Below are positions 24,360 to 32,926 of a stretch of 51,952 nucleotides of DNA, piece after piece (the stretch's first letter is position 1; each line of letters opens with the position of its first letter). The translations under genes were made by a program, and so were the position numbers. The notes under the pieces were generated by a model. The model had not been told where the DNA came from. It did not search any database and saw nothing but the letters and a program-made list of their open reading frames with translations. Source of the stretch: a bacterium. GTDB taxonomy: Bacteria > Armatimonadota > Chthonomonadetes > Chthonomonadales > JAMCWF01. The DNA lies in contig JAKBZR010000012.1 in assembly GCA_021842405.1 (NCBI GenBank), positions 1 to 51,952 of the forward strand. Reading direction: 5' to 3'.

Positions 24360-25256
24360 ATGATAAGAGTAAGCACCGAACAGACAACGCTGGACGCCTT
24401 GGCCGGCATCAATACCGCCTATAATCAGGTCACCACTTCACAGCAGCAACTGGAGACCGGCTATCGGATCAATCAACCGTCGGATGATCCAGCCGGAACC
24501 ACGCAGGCGTTACAAATAAAAACGTCGCTGTTGCAATTGGGGCAGTTTCAAAAAAACATCAACAGTGCGCAAAGCTTCATGAATACCAGCGATACGGCGC
24601 TAGGCCAAATCAATACCTTGCTGGATCAGGCAAAATCCATCGCGGTGCAGGGTGGCAGCAATACCCTCTCGTCCGATCAAAGCGCCGCGCTGGCTGCCCA
24701 GATACAGGGCATTATGGACCAGGTTGCTGAATTGGGAAATACAATGAATGGAACTCAATACGTTTTCGGTGGGCAAATGACCAATCAGCCTCCTTTTGTC
24801 TCAAATAACGGGAGCTACACCTATAATGGCGGCACCTCGGCAAACAACAGCGACCAAATCAACGTTGACTTTGCGCCCGGCCAGACCATGCAGATCAACG
24901 TGAGCGGCGAATCGGCGATCCAGCCCATCTTTGGTGTGCTTTCTCAACTGAAGTCGGACCTTCAATTCGGCAATGCGTCCGCGATCTCAAACAACGATAT
25001 TTCAGCGATAGACAGCCAACTCAGCCAGGTAGAGTCGGCGCAGGCCGATGTGGGCGCCAAACTCCAGACCCTAAGCAGCACCTCCCAGTACTCGCAACTG
25101 GAGCAGACAAATTACCAAAATTACCTGAGCCAGATCATGGATACCAATATGGCGCAGGCGGTTGTCACGCTGCAATCGGCGCAAACCGCCTATCAAGCGG
25201 CGCTGGCTGCCGCTTCGAATACCTTCCAGCAAAGCCTGCTCAACTATATAAAATAA
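24360..25256 (+). CDS. flgL: Flagellar hook-associated protein 3 FlgL
   Basis: The 298 residues have the flagellin-like N-terminus (TTLDALAGINTAYNQVTTSQ, LETGYRINQPSDDPAGTTQA) and the C-terminal DTNMAQAVVTLQSAQTAYQA and SNTFQQSLLNYI. It is the second junction protein and the start point for filament growth. Its sequence resembles flagellin, but the position after flgK and the length fit FlgL. Confidence 0.92.
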   Translation: MIRVSTEQTTLDALAGINTAYNQVTTSQQQLETGYRINQPSDDPAGTTQALQIKTSLLQLGQFQKNINSAQSFMNTSDTALGQINTLLDQAKSIAVQGGSNTLSSDQSAALAAQIQGIMDQVAELGNTMNGTQYVFGGQMTNQPPFVSNNGSYTYNGGTSANNSDQINVDFAPGQTMQINVSGESAIQPIFGVLSQLKSDLQFGNASAISNNDISAIDSQLSQVESAQADVGAKLQTLSSTSQYSQLEQTNYQNYLSQIMDTNMAQAVVTLQSAQTAYQAALAAASNTFQQSLLNYIK

Positions 25257-25277
25257 CCATCTAGAAACTGCAAAACG

Positions 25278-25784
25278 ATGACAACTACAAAATCAAAAGT
25301 TAAAAAATCAAGCGCCATTCAAACGATCTCGATGGCTACCACCCGATTTGGGGTTATCGAAATCACGCCGGAGCAAACTCTCACTTTTAATGCCGGCTTG
25401 ATCGGCTTCGAATCGCAAAAGCGCTTTGCCCTCATCAAAACCGAGCCCGGCAATCCGTTTCAATGGCTTCAATCGCTGGACATGCCATGGCTGGCCTTTC
25501 CGACCATAGACCCCTGGCTGTTTCAGCCCGACTACTCCCCCACCATCCCCGATTCCGATGGCTGGGAGATTGATCTGCAACCTACCGACCCGAGAGCCGT
25601 TCTAGCGATCGTCACCGTTCCGCGTGACCGGCCTCAACAAATGACCGCCAACCTGTTGGGACCCCTATTAATTAACTTGAGGAACCGTCTGGCGCGCCAG
25701 GTTATTGTGGAAAACGAGGAGTATGAAACCCAGCACCCAATCTATGATTCGCTGGTAGCCCGCTGCGCCCAAGAGGCGGCTTGA
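25278..25784 (+). CDS. fliW: Flagellar assembly factor FliW
   Basis: A 168-residue protein with the motifs LTFNAGLIGFESQKRFALI, PFQWLQSLDMPWLAFPTIDP and AVLAIVTVPRDRPQQMTANL. FliW binds flagellin and, when free, CsrA, coupling flagellin synthesis to export. The usual csrA neighbour is missing: the next gene is nadE on the other strand, ending 12 bp away. The first ~18 residues are an extra Lys/Ser-rich piece; M15 in the frame could be the true start. Confidence 0.9.
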   Translation: MTTTKSKVKKSSAIQTISMATTRFGVIEITPEQTLTFNAGLIGFESQKRFALIKTEPGNPFQWLQSLDMPWLAFPTIDPWLFQPDYSPTIPDSDGWEIDLQPTDPRAVLAIVTVPRDRPQQMTANLLGPLLINLRNRLARQVIVENEEYETQHPIYDSLVARCAQEAA

Positions 25785-25796
25785 TTCCACTTCGGC

Positions 25797-26696
25797 TCAA
25801 TAATCAACCGGACGCAGGTAGTAGTCGTTGATGGAGGTGGCGGTCAACATAGCGGTGGTTGGCAGGTGGCGCTTCCAGTGTGAGCCGTCCAGCCGCCCCT
25901 TCACCAGCTTCACGTTGTCCTGGCTGAATCCCATCGCCGTCAGCCGCTGTGGACTGTAACCTCGGAGCAGATAGTATAGAATTCGATCCGCCTCCGGGTA
26001 GGAGATGCCGAAATCCCCTTCGTCGGTCTGCCCAACGATTAAATCGGCCGAGGCCGGCTTGTTCACGATCGCATCCGGAACCCCCATGTGCCTCGCCAGC
26101 ATCCAAACCTGTGTCTTAAACAGATCACCCAGCGGATTGACCGGCGGCGAATCGTCGGCATGCCAGGTGAAGTAACCGAATAGTCTCTCGGTCTTGTTTC
26201 CGGTGCCGATGGGCAGCGCATCGAGCTTTGCCGACTGATCGAACAGCACGATCATTCTCGTCCGCGCCATCACATTGCCTCGCCGGCGCCCATCCGCACC
26301 CGATTCACAGGCAAGATATCCGTCCACCGCCGCCGTGATCTCGATGGTCCTTGATTCAATGCCGAGGTCATCAATGACCATTTGAGCGTGGGCGAGGCTA
26401 TCGGCGCTGCTGGATTGGTAGGGCATCCGAACGCCGGTCACGTTTTCCGGCCCGAGCGCCTTCGCACACAGGTAGGCGACCAGCGAAGAATCGACTCCGC
26501 CTGAAAGACCGATCACCGCTTTCCGAAATCCCCTTCTCCTTATCACTTCATCCTGCAAAAATTTCAGCAGCCACCGCTCTACCAGCTCGGTGTTGATAAC
26601 CAGGTTGGCGTCGCTCCGGATATCCAGCTTTGGCGGTCGAATAGTCGGCAGCGCGGCGGAAGGTTGACCCGACTTGCTTTTTCTTTCCCTCAACAA
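25797..26696 (-). CDS. nadE: NAD+ synthetase (ammonia-dependent type)
   Basis: It makes NAD from deamido-NAD, ATP and ammonia. The ATP pyrophosphatase loop VIGLSGGVDSSLVAYLCAKA is present, as are GTGNKTERLFGYFTWHADDS and PSADLIVGQTDEGDFG-like PASADLIVGQTDEGDFGISY. There is no N-terminal glutaminase domain. The start is uncertain: TTG at 26696 has GAGGG just upstream (299 residues), while TTG at 26750 would overlap the gene before it. Confidence 0.92.
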   Translation of the reverse strand: MLRERKSKSGQPSAALPTIRPPKLDIRSDANLVINTELVERWLLKFLQDEVIRRRGFRKAVIGLSGGVDSSLVAYLCAKALGPENVTGVRMPYQSSSADSLAHAQMVIDDLGIESRTIEITAAVDGYLACESGADGRRRGNVMARTRMIVLFDQSAKLDALPIGTGNKTERLFGYFTWHADDSPPVNPLGDLFKTQVWMLARHMGVPDAIVNKPASADLIVGQTDEGDFGISYPEADRILYYLLRGYSPQRLTAMGFSQDNVKLVKGRLDGSHWKRHLPTTAMLTATSINDYYLRPVDY

Positions 26697-26716
26697 ATTG
26701 TCCCTCGATGGCAAAA

Positions 26717-29332
26717 TTACCTGGTGGATCGCCAGGGCGTTGAATGCCAAGGCAATCTACCCTTCAACATCAATCGGCAAGGTAATCGTAAGCGTTTCGG
26801 CGCAGTGCGGCCTCCCTCCAAAAGCCGCAATCCGGGGCTTAAGATCATTGCCTCAACCTCACCGTGACCGGTTAATTCTAGTTGCGCCCCGGACGATGAA
26901 TAGTCGCTCACCTGTACCCTTACCTCGCCGCTTGATCGTCCAATCGGCTGAATTCGAACCGGCAACCGATAGAAATCAACCACCTCTCCCCTGCCCAGCG
27001 TTACCGTTCCCGGCGTATCAACCGCTCCGCTAGCTTTGCATAAATTAACGACTGAAATTGACGCCGGTGCCCCGCTTTTCACCAACACCTCGGCCAATGG
27101 GCGGGAGGTTACCGGAAACGGATAGGAAACGGTCACCGGAAAGTTGGGGGGATGCACCATTCGCACCCAGCTCAGAGGCAGCTCGGCCGGATGCAGTATG
27201 ACTGCCGGCGCCGGATTGGTGGTTACGCTCGCTGCAACGACCCCCTTCACCTCGCTGAAAGTCTTGAATTCGGGCTGAATCGGCGCCGGCATTTCGAAAT
27301 GCGCCATCAGCGGGCGATAAACCACCGACGCCGGAGAAGCGCTATTGACCCAATAGAGATTCCCCCGCTGGAGAACCAGCGGCACCTTTATCTTCATCCA
27401 GCTTGACCAGCTCAGCACTCGCACACCAGGCTTGATGGGAAATGTCTGTGAATAGGTATCCACCGGCGCCTGGTTGTATCGGGCGTGCAGCGACAGATGC
27501 AATGTGCCGCCGTTTTCCGGGAGGATCTTTAGCGACCCTTGCGGCCAGGTTGAGAGCGGACCGTTCTGAAAGCTGGAGCGATATTGCCAGAGCTTGGCGT
27601 CGCTGAAATTCACCCTGGCGCCCACATCTCCTTGCGCATCAGTAAAATCGGCTTTTGCGAAGTCGCCGTGAAAATCGCCGGGGACACCGGTCGCGTTTAC
27701 GATCAGCACGATCCCCGTTATCTTCACGATGGGCTTATGCGCAAACGCCTCCAATATCTCCTTCGCATTGCCGGTTCGCTCCACCCAGCGATTGCCGCTC
27801 ACTTGCCAATCCAGTGGGCTGCCGTTATCGTGATTCTCGTACACATTCCCCTGCGCATCAACCCCCTGAAACCGAACCATATAAAAGGTATTCAGGCTGT
27901 TTCGCACTTGAATATGAATGAACGGGTATTTATTCGGGTCGACATTGACCGGCTCCATCGCGCCTACCCACTGGTTGCCGGGAGGGGGCGACGTTCCTTT
28001 CAGCGGCTCTATCCGCCTGCCGGATGTAAATCGGCTGGTCAGAGCATTATCGGCAGCCGAGCTGGGCTCAAAAAACAGGACGCTGCGCTTCCCTCCCTGG
28101 GCCAGATGAATTAAGGCCGCCTGCTCCGACCGGCTGCGGTGGATATCCATCGAAATGATGATCCGGTATTCTTTTAACGCCGCCAGCGACGCTTGCGAGG
28201 GCAAGATAACCTTCGCTTGTGGAAAAAGGTATCGGTAGGAGCTCAGTAAGTTCCGCTCGCTGTCATACCAGGGATTGGGATGCGCGAGGCTATCCGGGAA
28301 AAGATCGTCGGCGATGATGACCGCTTTCGGCAGCGGGTTGAGGCTTTTTTCGGCCTTCAAGCGCTTCACGATGGCGGATAGGGCGCGATAGCGCCAATCG
28401 CTCCAGGTGGTGTCCGGAAAGATGTGCTCGCCTTCGTAAAACTCATTCCAGCCGTAGTTGAAGACGAGCTGCGGATTACTCAGCTCGGCCAGCCGGTAAT
28501 CATCCTCCAAATAGCGCAAATCGTCGTTTACGGTTCGGGTCGGCCTCCCGCCCACCACTGCGCCGGCGTCATCGTAGGAAGCGATCAGCGTCACCGATTT
28601 CGCCCCGATCTGGGTCTGGCCTCCCCACCAGCCGAAGGTGTACGAGTTAATCTGAGGAAAATGCTGAAATGCGTAAATTTGAGGGAGCGCATCAGTGGAA
28701 GTCCAGTAGATGTGGACCGGATTGCCCAGCGCTTTCTCCAGGCCGCTCAGCAAGGTCCGATAAAAGTGGTCCCAAACCGAAACCGTGTTGTAGGCGGTAT
28801 CGAACTGATAGGCGTAAAAGATGATGGGCAGGGCGCCATCGCCTTCATGCAGCCATAAATTGCGCGGAATTCGATCATAAAATGAGGCGACATCGTGGAT
28901 CACGAACTGGCGAAACGCATCGGTGGGCTGGATGTAGTTGGCGGCCGATCCGTGCCGGATTTCCATATCGTAAAACATGGCCACCTTCGTATGGGTTGCC
29001 TTGATCGCGTCAATGAAGGCGGAGGAGGGCTGTTGGCCGAACCATTCGTAGTGGATTCCATCAAACCCGGCCTTTTGGATCATCCTCATCTGGACGGCAT
29101 AGTAGTGCTCGGTATTGCCGATCTCAGCCGGTTGAATGCCATAGCGTTGCCACTCCGGATGGTAGGTCCACTGGCGCTGATAATAGGAGAAGGGATGCTG
29201 CTGGTTGACCTGATACCAGTCGAAAAAGTGGGTGGTGTAGATCGGACTGGCTTCGCTGGTGCCGATTAAAGCTGCAAGCAAAATGATAACACCAATCGCT
29301 ACCGTAGCAATACTTAAAATGCGCGTCCTCAA
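26717..29332 (-). CDS. Large secreted GH99/DUF5010-like protein
   Basis: The 871 residues start with a signal peptide or anchor (about 5-28). The first ~330 residues read like a GH99/DUF5010-type barrel (HFFDWYQVNQQHPFSYYQ, MIQKAGFDGIHYEWFGQQ, INSYTFGWWGG, FNYGWNEFYEG). Next comes a Rossmann-like part (about 335-430, KAVIIADDLFPDS, YRIIISMDIHRS). The rest is beta-rich, suggesting carbohydrate-binding or sandwich domains. A role in breaking down or modifying a glycan outside the cell is inferred. The start is a TTG at 29332 with GGAGGTG seven bases upstream. nadE follows on the same strand. Confidence 0.7.
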   Translation of the reverse strand: MRTRILSIATVAIGVIILLAALIGTSEASPIYTTHFFDWYQVNQQHPFSYYQRQWTYHPEWQRYGIQPAEIGNTEHYYAVQMRMIQKAGFDGIHYEWFGQQPSSAFIDAIKATHTKVAMFYDMEIRHGSAANYIQPTDAFRQFVIHDVASFYDRIPRNLWLHEGDGALPIIFYAYQFDTAYNTVSVWDHFYRTLLSGLEKALGNPVHIYWTSTDALPQIYAFQHFPQINSYTFGWWGGQTQIGAKSVTLIASYDDAGAVVGGRPTRTVNDDLRYLEDDYRLAELSNPQLVFNYGWNEFYEGEHIFPDTTWSDWRYRALSAIVKRLKAEKSLNPLPKAVIIADDLFPDSLAHPNPWYDSERNLLSSYRYLFPQAKVILPSQASLAALKEYRIIISMDIHRSRSEQAALIHLAQGGKRSVLFFEPSSAADNALTSRFTSGRRIEPLKGTSPPPGNQWVGAMEPVNVDPNKYPFIHIQVRNSLNTFYMVRFQGVDAQGNVYENHDNGSPLDWQVSGNRWVERTGNAKEILEAFAHKPIVKITGIVLIVNATGVPGDFHGDFAKADFTDAQGDVGARVNFSDAKLWQYRSSFQNGPLSTWPQGSLKILPENGGTLHLSLHARYNQAPVDTYSQTFPIKPGVRVLSWSSWMKIKVPLVLQRGNLYWVNSASPASVVYRPLMAHFEMPAPIQPEFKTFSEVKGVVAASVTTNPAPAVILHPAELPLSWVRMVHPPNFPVTVSYPFPVTSRPLAEVLVKSGAPASISVVNLCKASGAVDTPGTVTLGRGEVVDFYRLPVRIQPIGRSSGEVRVQVSDYSSSGAQLELTGHGEVEAMILSPGLRLLEGGRTAPKRLRLPCRLMLKGRLPWHSTPWRSTR

Positions 29333-29411
29333 TACTTCACCTCCGTTTAAGATCGGCTGTTGGATTCATGACCATAGGTATAACGATTACGTGATCGTTG
29401 ATGACAGCCGG

Positions 29412-29417
29412 ATTATA
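29412..29417 (-). promoter_or_regulatory. Probable -10 box for the secreted GH99-like gene
   Basis: The minus strand has a perfect TATAAT here (GGGTATAATCC), about 80 nt before the TTG start. No good -35 hexamer is seen 16-18 bp upstream, so activity may need an activator or another sigma factor. Confidence 0.4.
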
Positions 29418-29457
29418 CCCCTATGAGGTTATTGAAAAACACGTCATAGTCTTCCGG

Positions 29458-29646
29458 AAAGAGTTCAGTTCTGTGGGAGTGATTTGAGGCAGCATTGATC
29501 ACCCCCCCATCCCAGCCTTCCCCCACAAGGGAGGAAGGTGTCATTGCGAGCGAAGCGAAGCAATCTCATTCACCAGACCCTCCCAACATGGGGAAAAAGA
29601 GTTGTAGTGAGGGCCTCCTGCCTAAACCACCCAGAGCACTGAACTC
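29458..29646 (-). mobile_element. MITE-like element, family 1, copy D
   Basis: This 189-bp copy is in reverse orientation. The left end is AAAGAGTTCAGTTCTGTGGG followed by AGTGATTT; the right end, on the minus strand, is GAATGAGTTCAGTGCTCTGG followed by GTGGTTTAGGCAG. The interior carries GTCATTGCGAGCGAAGCGAA followed by GCAATCTC, the same inner block as copy C. Just before it, AGGTTATTGAAAAACACG at 29425 resembles a family 2 end. Confidence 0.7.
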
Positions 29647-29648
29647 AT

Positions 29649-30122
29649 TCGGATGGATTCCCGCTTTCTCGGGAATGACGATAACTGGGGTCATAGGAAT
29701 GACGGTTTCAGAAGAGGCCGGAATGAAAATAGGCTAGGTCATATCAGTCCTACCGGTCACACCTGGGTTCCCGCTTTCGCGGGAATGACGGCAACTGGGG
29801 TCATAGGAATGACGGTTTCAGAAGAGGCCGGAATGAAAATAGGCTAGGTCATATCAATCCTACCGGTCACACCTGGGTTCCCGCTTTCGCGGGAATGACG
29901 GCAACTGGGGTCATAGGAATGACGGTTTCAAAAGAGGCCGGAATGAAAATAGGCTAGGTCATATCAGTCCTACAGGTCACGCCTGGGTTCCCGCTTTCGC
30001 GGGAATGACGATAACTGGGGTCATAGGAATGATGGTTTCAAAAGAGGCCGGAATGAAAATAGGCTAGGTCATATCAGTCCTACAGGTCACGCCTGGGTTC
30101 CCGCTTTCGCGGGAATGACGAC
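29649..30122 (+). repeat. 110-bp tandem repeat array (about 4.3 copies)
   Basis: Units begin near 29652, 29762, 29872, 29982 and 30092, an exact 110-bp period. Each unit opens with the palindrome TTCCCGCTTTCGCGGGAA followed by TGACG, then a second GGAATGACGG, and continues ...GGCTAGGTCATATC. Copies two to five differ by a few bases; the first is more diverged. Short frames inside it repeat with the unit and are not genes. The array fills the space between MITE copy D and the PEP-CTERM gene terminator. Confidence 0.92.
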
Positions 30123-30141
30123 AGCAGGGTTAGAGACCGGT

Positions 30142-30174
30142 AAAAAAAAGCCACCTTCACCGTGAAGATGGCTT
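30142..30174 (-). terminator. Rho-independent terminator of PEP-CTERM gene 1
   Basis: On the minus strand AAGCCATCTTCAC pairs with GTGAAGGTGGCTT (one G-T/C mismatch) and is followed by eight T. It lies 28 bp after the stop of the PEP-CTERM gene. Confidence 0.88.
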
Positions 30175-30201
30175 AATGAGTGGATGTCTGGAAGAAGGTA
30201 A

Positions 30202-30912
30202 CTAGACGAGGCTTCGCCTTCGCAGCTTCAGTCCGAAAAGCGTCCCGCTAACGCCCAAGCCAAAGAGCATCGCCAGGTTCCCCGGCTCCGGCACATCGTA
30301 GGTATTAGTCAGCCCCGAGATGTGCGCGTTGCTACTCTCACCTGTATTCGAAAGAAACACAAATTCAGAAATCACTTCATTGACATTAAATGAAGATAAA
30401 TTTGGAACTATCGGTGCAGCATCGTGAGATTGCACTGGGCCGCCGCTGGAGTCACCAAAGACCGAAAGTGTGACTCCGGCCGGAGTGATGTTTTTTGTGA
30501 CATTCGATGAGGCGATATCGCCAGGCGATATGTTGCCGAATAATGCTCCGGTTGCAACTGCGCTCATGTATGCGTGATTTACGTAGACACCGTTGGCAGC
30601 CGTAACATCATACGAGAAGTTCAAAATTCTGGGTGGTTGATTATATGGGCCTGATCGAATGGTTTGAAAGCTGCTTCCAATCGTCAATCCATACTGAGTG
30701 CCAATGGAAAACGGATTGATGATCACATTGGCAGGATCAAATGTTCCTATACCACTGGCGAAAACCACAAAGTTATCGAAAGTGAGCGGCCCCGATACCA
30801 GCGAATTGCTGGGGTTACTCGCCAACGAAGCGAGAGTGACCGCCCTGCTTGAGTTTGCCGCCAAAAGGCAAAGGCTACATACCGCTGCGACGAGCGTGAA
30901 TCTCAATTTCAT
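30202..30912 (-). CDS. PEP-CTERM sorting-domain protein 1
   Basis: The 236 residues have a signal peptide (about 1-24) and mature start VTLASLAS. A beta-rich, Ser/Gly/Asn-rich body follows. The C-terminus is the PEP-CTERM signal: YDVPEPGNLAMLFGLGVSG, a hydrophobic helix and the basic end LKLRRRSLV. Exosortase normally cuts and anchors such proteins for surface or matrix use; no exosortase gene lies in this window. The ATG at 30912 has AAGGTAG upstream. It is a paralogue of the gene at 31149-31880. Confidence 0.88.
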   Translation of the reverse strand: MKLRFTLVAAVCSLCLLAANSSRAVTLASLASNPSNSLVSGPLTFDNFVVFASGIGTFDPANVIINPFSIGTQYGLTIGSSFQTIRSGPYNQPPRILNFSYDVTAANGVYVNHAYMSAVATGALFGNISPGDIASSNVTKNITPAGVTLSVFGDSSGGPVQSHDAAPIVPNLSSFNVNEVISEFVFLSNTGESSNAHISGLTNTYDVPEPGNLAMLFGLGVSGTLFGLKLRRRSLV

Positions 30913-31148
30913 TTTCTGTCTACCTTTCTTCCAACTTTGCAAACACGAATGGGGTGGATATCGTGTTGATTGTCAAATTCGATCTCAAACGGCTTCTTAC
31001 TGCTGTATTTGTTTTCGAGATACACTCGGTATCTTCATTTACTCCTAGTGCAAATTCCGTGCCAATTGCCCACCTTTTCGGCGAAAGTTGAAAAATTGGC
31101 CGACCAATTATTTCGTCCGCAAATCGGCCGGCCTAGTTAATCTCACAT

Positions 31149-31880
31149 TTATACACGACGGCGACGCAACTTGAGCCCGAACAGACCGCCGCTGAATCCC
31201 ATTCCCAGCAGCATGGCAAAAGTGCCTGGTTCCGGGACATCGTAGGTCTGCATGGCATTACCCGTTAATGACAAAGTGCCGCCATTGGGACCAAACCCAA
31301 TGTCTGTCCCGATATCTTTCTCGACATTCAGAAACGGTAGTTTAGGCACCAACGTGTAGTCGCTTAGCACGGGCGGAGCATTGCTGCTGGCAAATACCGT
31401 CAGCGACTTGCTGTAGCCACCATTCCCGGACAATATCTCCGACACCGTATCGTTGAAGCTGGTGATTGAACCAGATGTTACGTTACCGGTTCCCGCGATT
31501 TGGGAGTGCGCGCTGGTTAAGGTCAGATAGCTAAATCCGGGCGCTATAGCTACCTTGTAATCGAACGTTAGGTCTGCGGTGAACATCTGGTTGGCGGTGC
31601 CGTTGATCACGATGGGGCTGGTCACCGGCGCGATGTTAATCCCCCATTCACCATTCGGTAATGTAATGGTACTTATATCCACATTTGCCGGCTGCACAAA
31701 TGATACCCCCGGGGTGGGAATGCCAACAATGTTGAAGTTGCTGAAAATCAACGGCCCAACCGATAGTGTGCCGCCGCTGCTAACCAGCGACGCCAGCGTC
31801 ACCGCCGACGCCGGCTTGATACCGGCCACTCCAATTAAACAGAGAAGAACCCCGACCACTACGGCTCTTTTAGTCTTCAT
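31149..31880 (-). CDS. PEP-CTERM sorting-domain protein 2
   Basis: The 243 residues have a signal peptide, the same mature start (AVTLASL), and the same SVGPLIFSNFN opening as paralogue 1 (SGPLTFDNFV). The C-terminal signal is YDVPEPGTFAMLLGMGFSG followed by LKLRRRRV. ATG 31880 is preferred (AAGGG nine bases upstream); ATGs at 31886 and 31889 are alternatives. It lies 236 bp upstream of paralogue 1 on the same strand, so the pair looks like a local duplication that has diverged. Confidence 0.88.
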   Translation of the reverse strand: MKTKRAVVVGVLLCLIGVAGIKPASAVTLASLVSSGGTLSVGPLIFSNFNIVGIPTPGVSFVQPANVDISTITLPNGEWGINIAPVTSPIVINGTANQMFTADLTFDYKVAIAPGFSYLTLTSAHSQIAGTGNVTSGSITSFNDTVSEILSGNGGYSKSLTVFASSNAPPVLSDYTLVPKLPFLNVEKDIGTDIGFGPNGGTLSLTGNAMQTYDVPEPGTFAMLLGMGFSGGLFGLKLRRRRV

Positions 31881-32287
31881 ATTCATCATCCCTTCTGGCT
31901 GTCTTCGCGAAAACTAAACGATCGAGTACCGTTTTCGCCGAAAACAGGCTTTAACAACCTATGCTTCTCGCTTCGAAACATCGTTTACGATCAGCCTGAA
32001 GCATTTTCATAAGCCAATTCAATGACGGGAAAGTGGAACAGCCCGTTCATGATTGGAACTGGGTGTATGGTTATCTCCCTTTCGATACCGACTACCACCT
32101 CCTTTAACCACAATAAGCGAAATAGGATCAAAGTCAACCAAAACTGTTAATACAATAACAGAACAACCGGTATTTCAACCGTTGTCCTTTTTCGGCCTAC
32201 TACGGAAAAACCAGAGTGGAGGAGCGTGGACAATCAGAAATCAGCACCACGCTACACCCCTCATTGAGTAGTAGGAGGCTTAACCCA
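31881..32287. other. Divergent intergenic region
   Basis: It separates the PEP-CTERM gene (-) from the small secreted protein gene (+). It is AT-richer than its surroundings and must hold promoters for both. I could not define a clear -35/-10 pair, and no RNA gene was recognised. Confidence 0.4.
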
Positions 32288-32737
32288 ATGATACGTAAAT
32301 TCTCGCTCGCCGCCGCGCTCATCTGCGTCACTTTCGCCTTAACGCAAATGCATGCCAATGCGGCTACCAACAACAGTTGCCAGGTTCTTGGCTACGGCAC
32401 CGTCGGTTCGGAGTTCAACTTCACATTAAACTGCTACGTAAACAACGGAACCGCCAGTTGGTTCTACTTTGTGGCGTCCGATCCTGCCACTCACAAAACA
32501 ATTGCGACGGATTGGCTAACTGGAGCATCCGTTAATGTCAACTGGTCTAATGGCACACTCAGCCTGCAGGCACCGATTAACTTTAATGGTGCTGCATCCA
32601 TGCTGAATATCAGTATCTCGGCTCCGAACTCCAGTTATAAACGCAGCATATCTTTTAATATCACAAAAAACGGCAACCCTGTCTACCAGGACGCTGGCGG
32701 TGTTCCCTCTCCGGGTTACATTTCAGCCTACCCATAA
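32288..32737 (+). CDS. Small secreted protein of unknown function
   Basis: The 149 residues begin with a signal peptide (RKFSLAAALICVTFALTQ, cut near NAAT). The mature part is beta-strand-like and rich in Asn, Ser and Thr (SEFNFTLNCYVNNGTASWF, INFNGAASMLNISISAPNSS). Two Cys (in NSCQVL and LNCYVN) could form a disulfide. The ATG at 32288 has GGAGG nine bases upstream. I recognise no family. A terminator follows. It sits next to the PEP-CTERM genes but lacks that signal. Confidence 0.75.
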   Translation: MIRKFSLAAALICVTFALTQMHANAATNNSCQVLGYGTVGSEFNFTLNCYVNNGTASWFYFVASDPATHKTIATDWLTGASVNVNWSNGTLSLQAPINFNGAASMLNISISAPNSSYKRSISFNITKNGNPVYQDAGGVPSPGYISAYP

Positions 32738-32824
32738 AGGAAATCGGGATCAAACAACCTGGTTGAACGCTTTGTAAAACGAGTTGCTCGAGCGATGGGC
32801 GCCAAACGAGCAAAACGATTTCCA

Positions 32825-32858
32825 GCCCGCATCGGCTCTCGATGCGGGCCATTTCTTT
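32825..32858 (+). terminator. Rho-independent terminator
   Basis: GCCCGCATCG pairs perfectly with CGATGCGGGC around the loop GCTCT and is followed by a T-rich run (ATTTCTTTAT). It lies 88 bp after the small secreted protein gene and may also limit transcription toward kdsB. Confidence 0.8.
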
Positions 32859-32926
32859 ATTCACTTATACTATCTGCAAATTCCGTGCCAACTGATCTAG
32901 TTTGGCCGATAAATCCGGTAATCTGG

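Noticed and set aside
29653-29847. Open frame inside the 110-bp repeats
   Set aside because: It is a product of the repeat: the same residues recur every 110 bp, and there is no ribosome binding site.
29649-30122. CRISPR array
   Set aside because: Whole 110-bp units repeat without distinct spacers, and no cas genes are present.
31095-31140. Terminator after PEP-CTERM gene 2
   Set aside because: GGCCGA and TCGGCC can pair before a short T run, but the loop is ~24 bases and the stem short, so not called.
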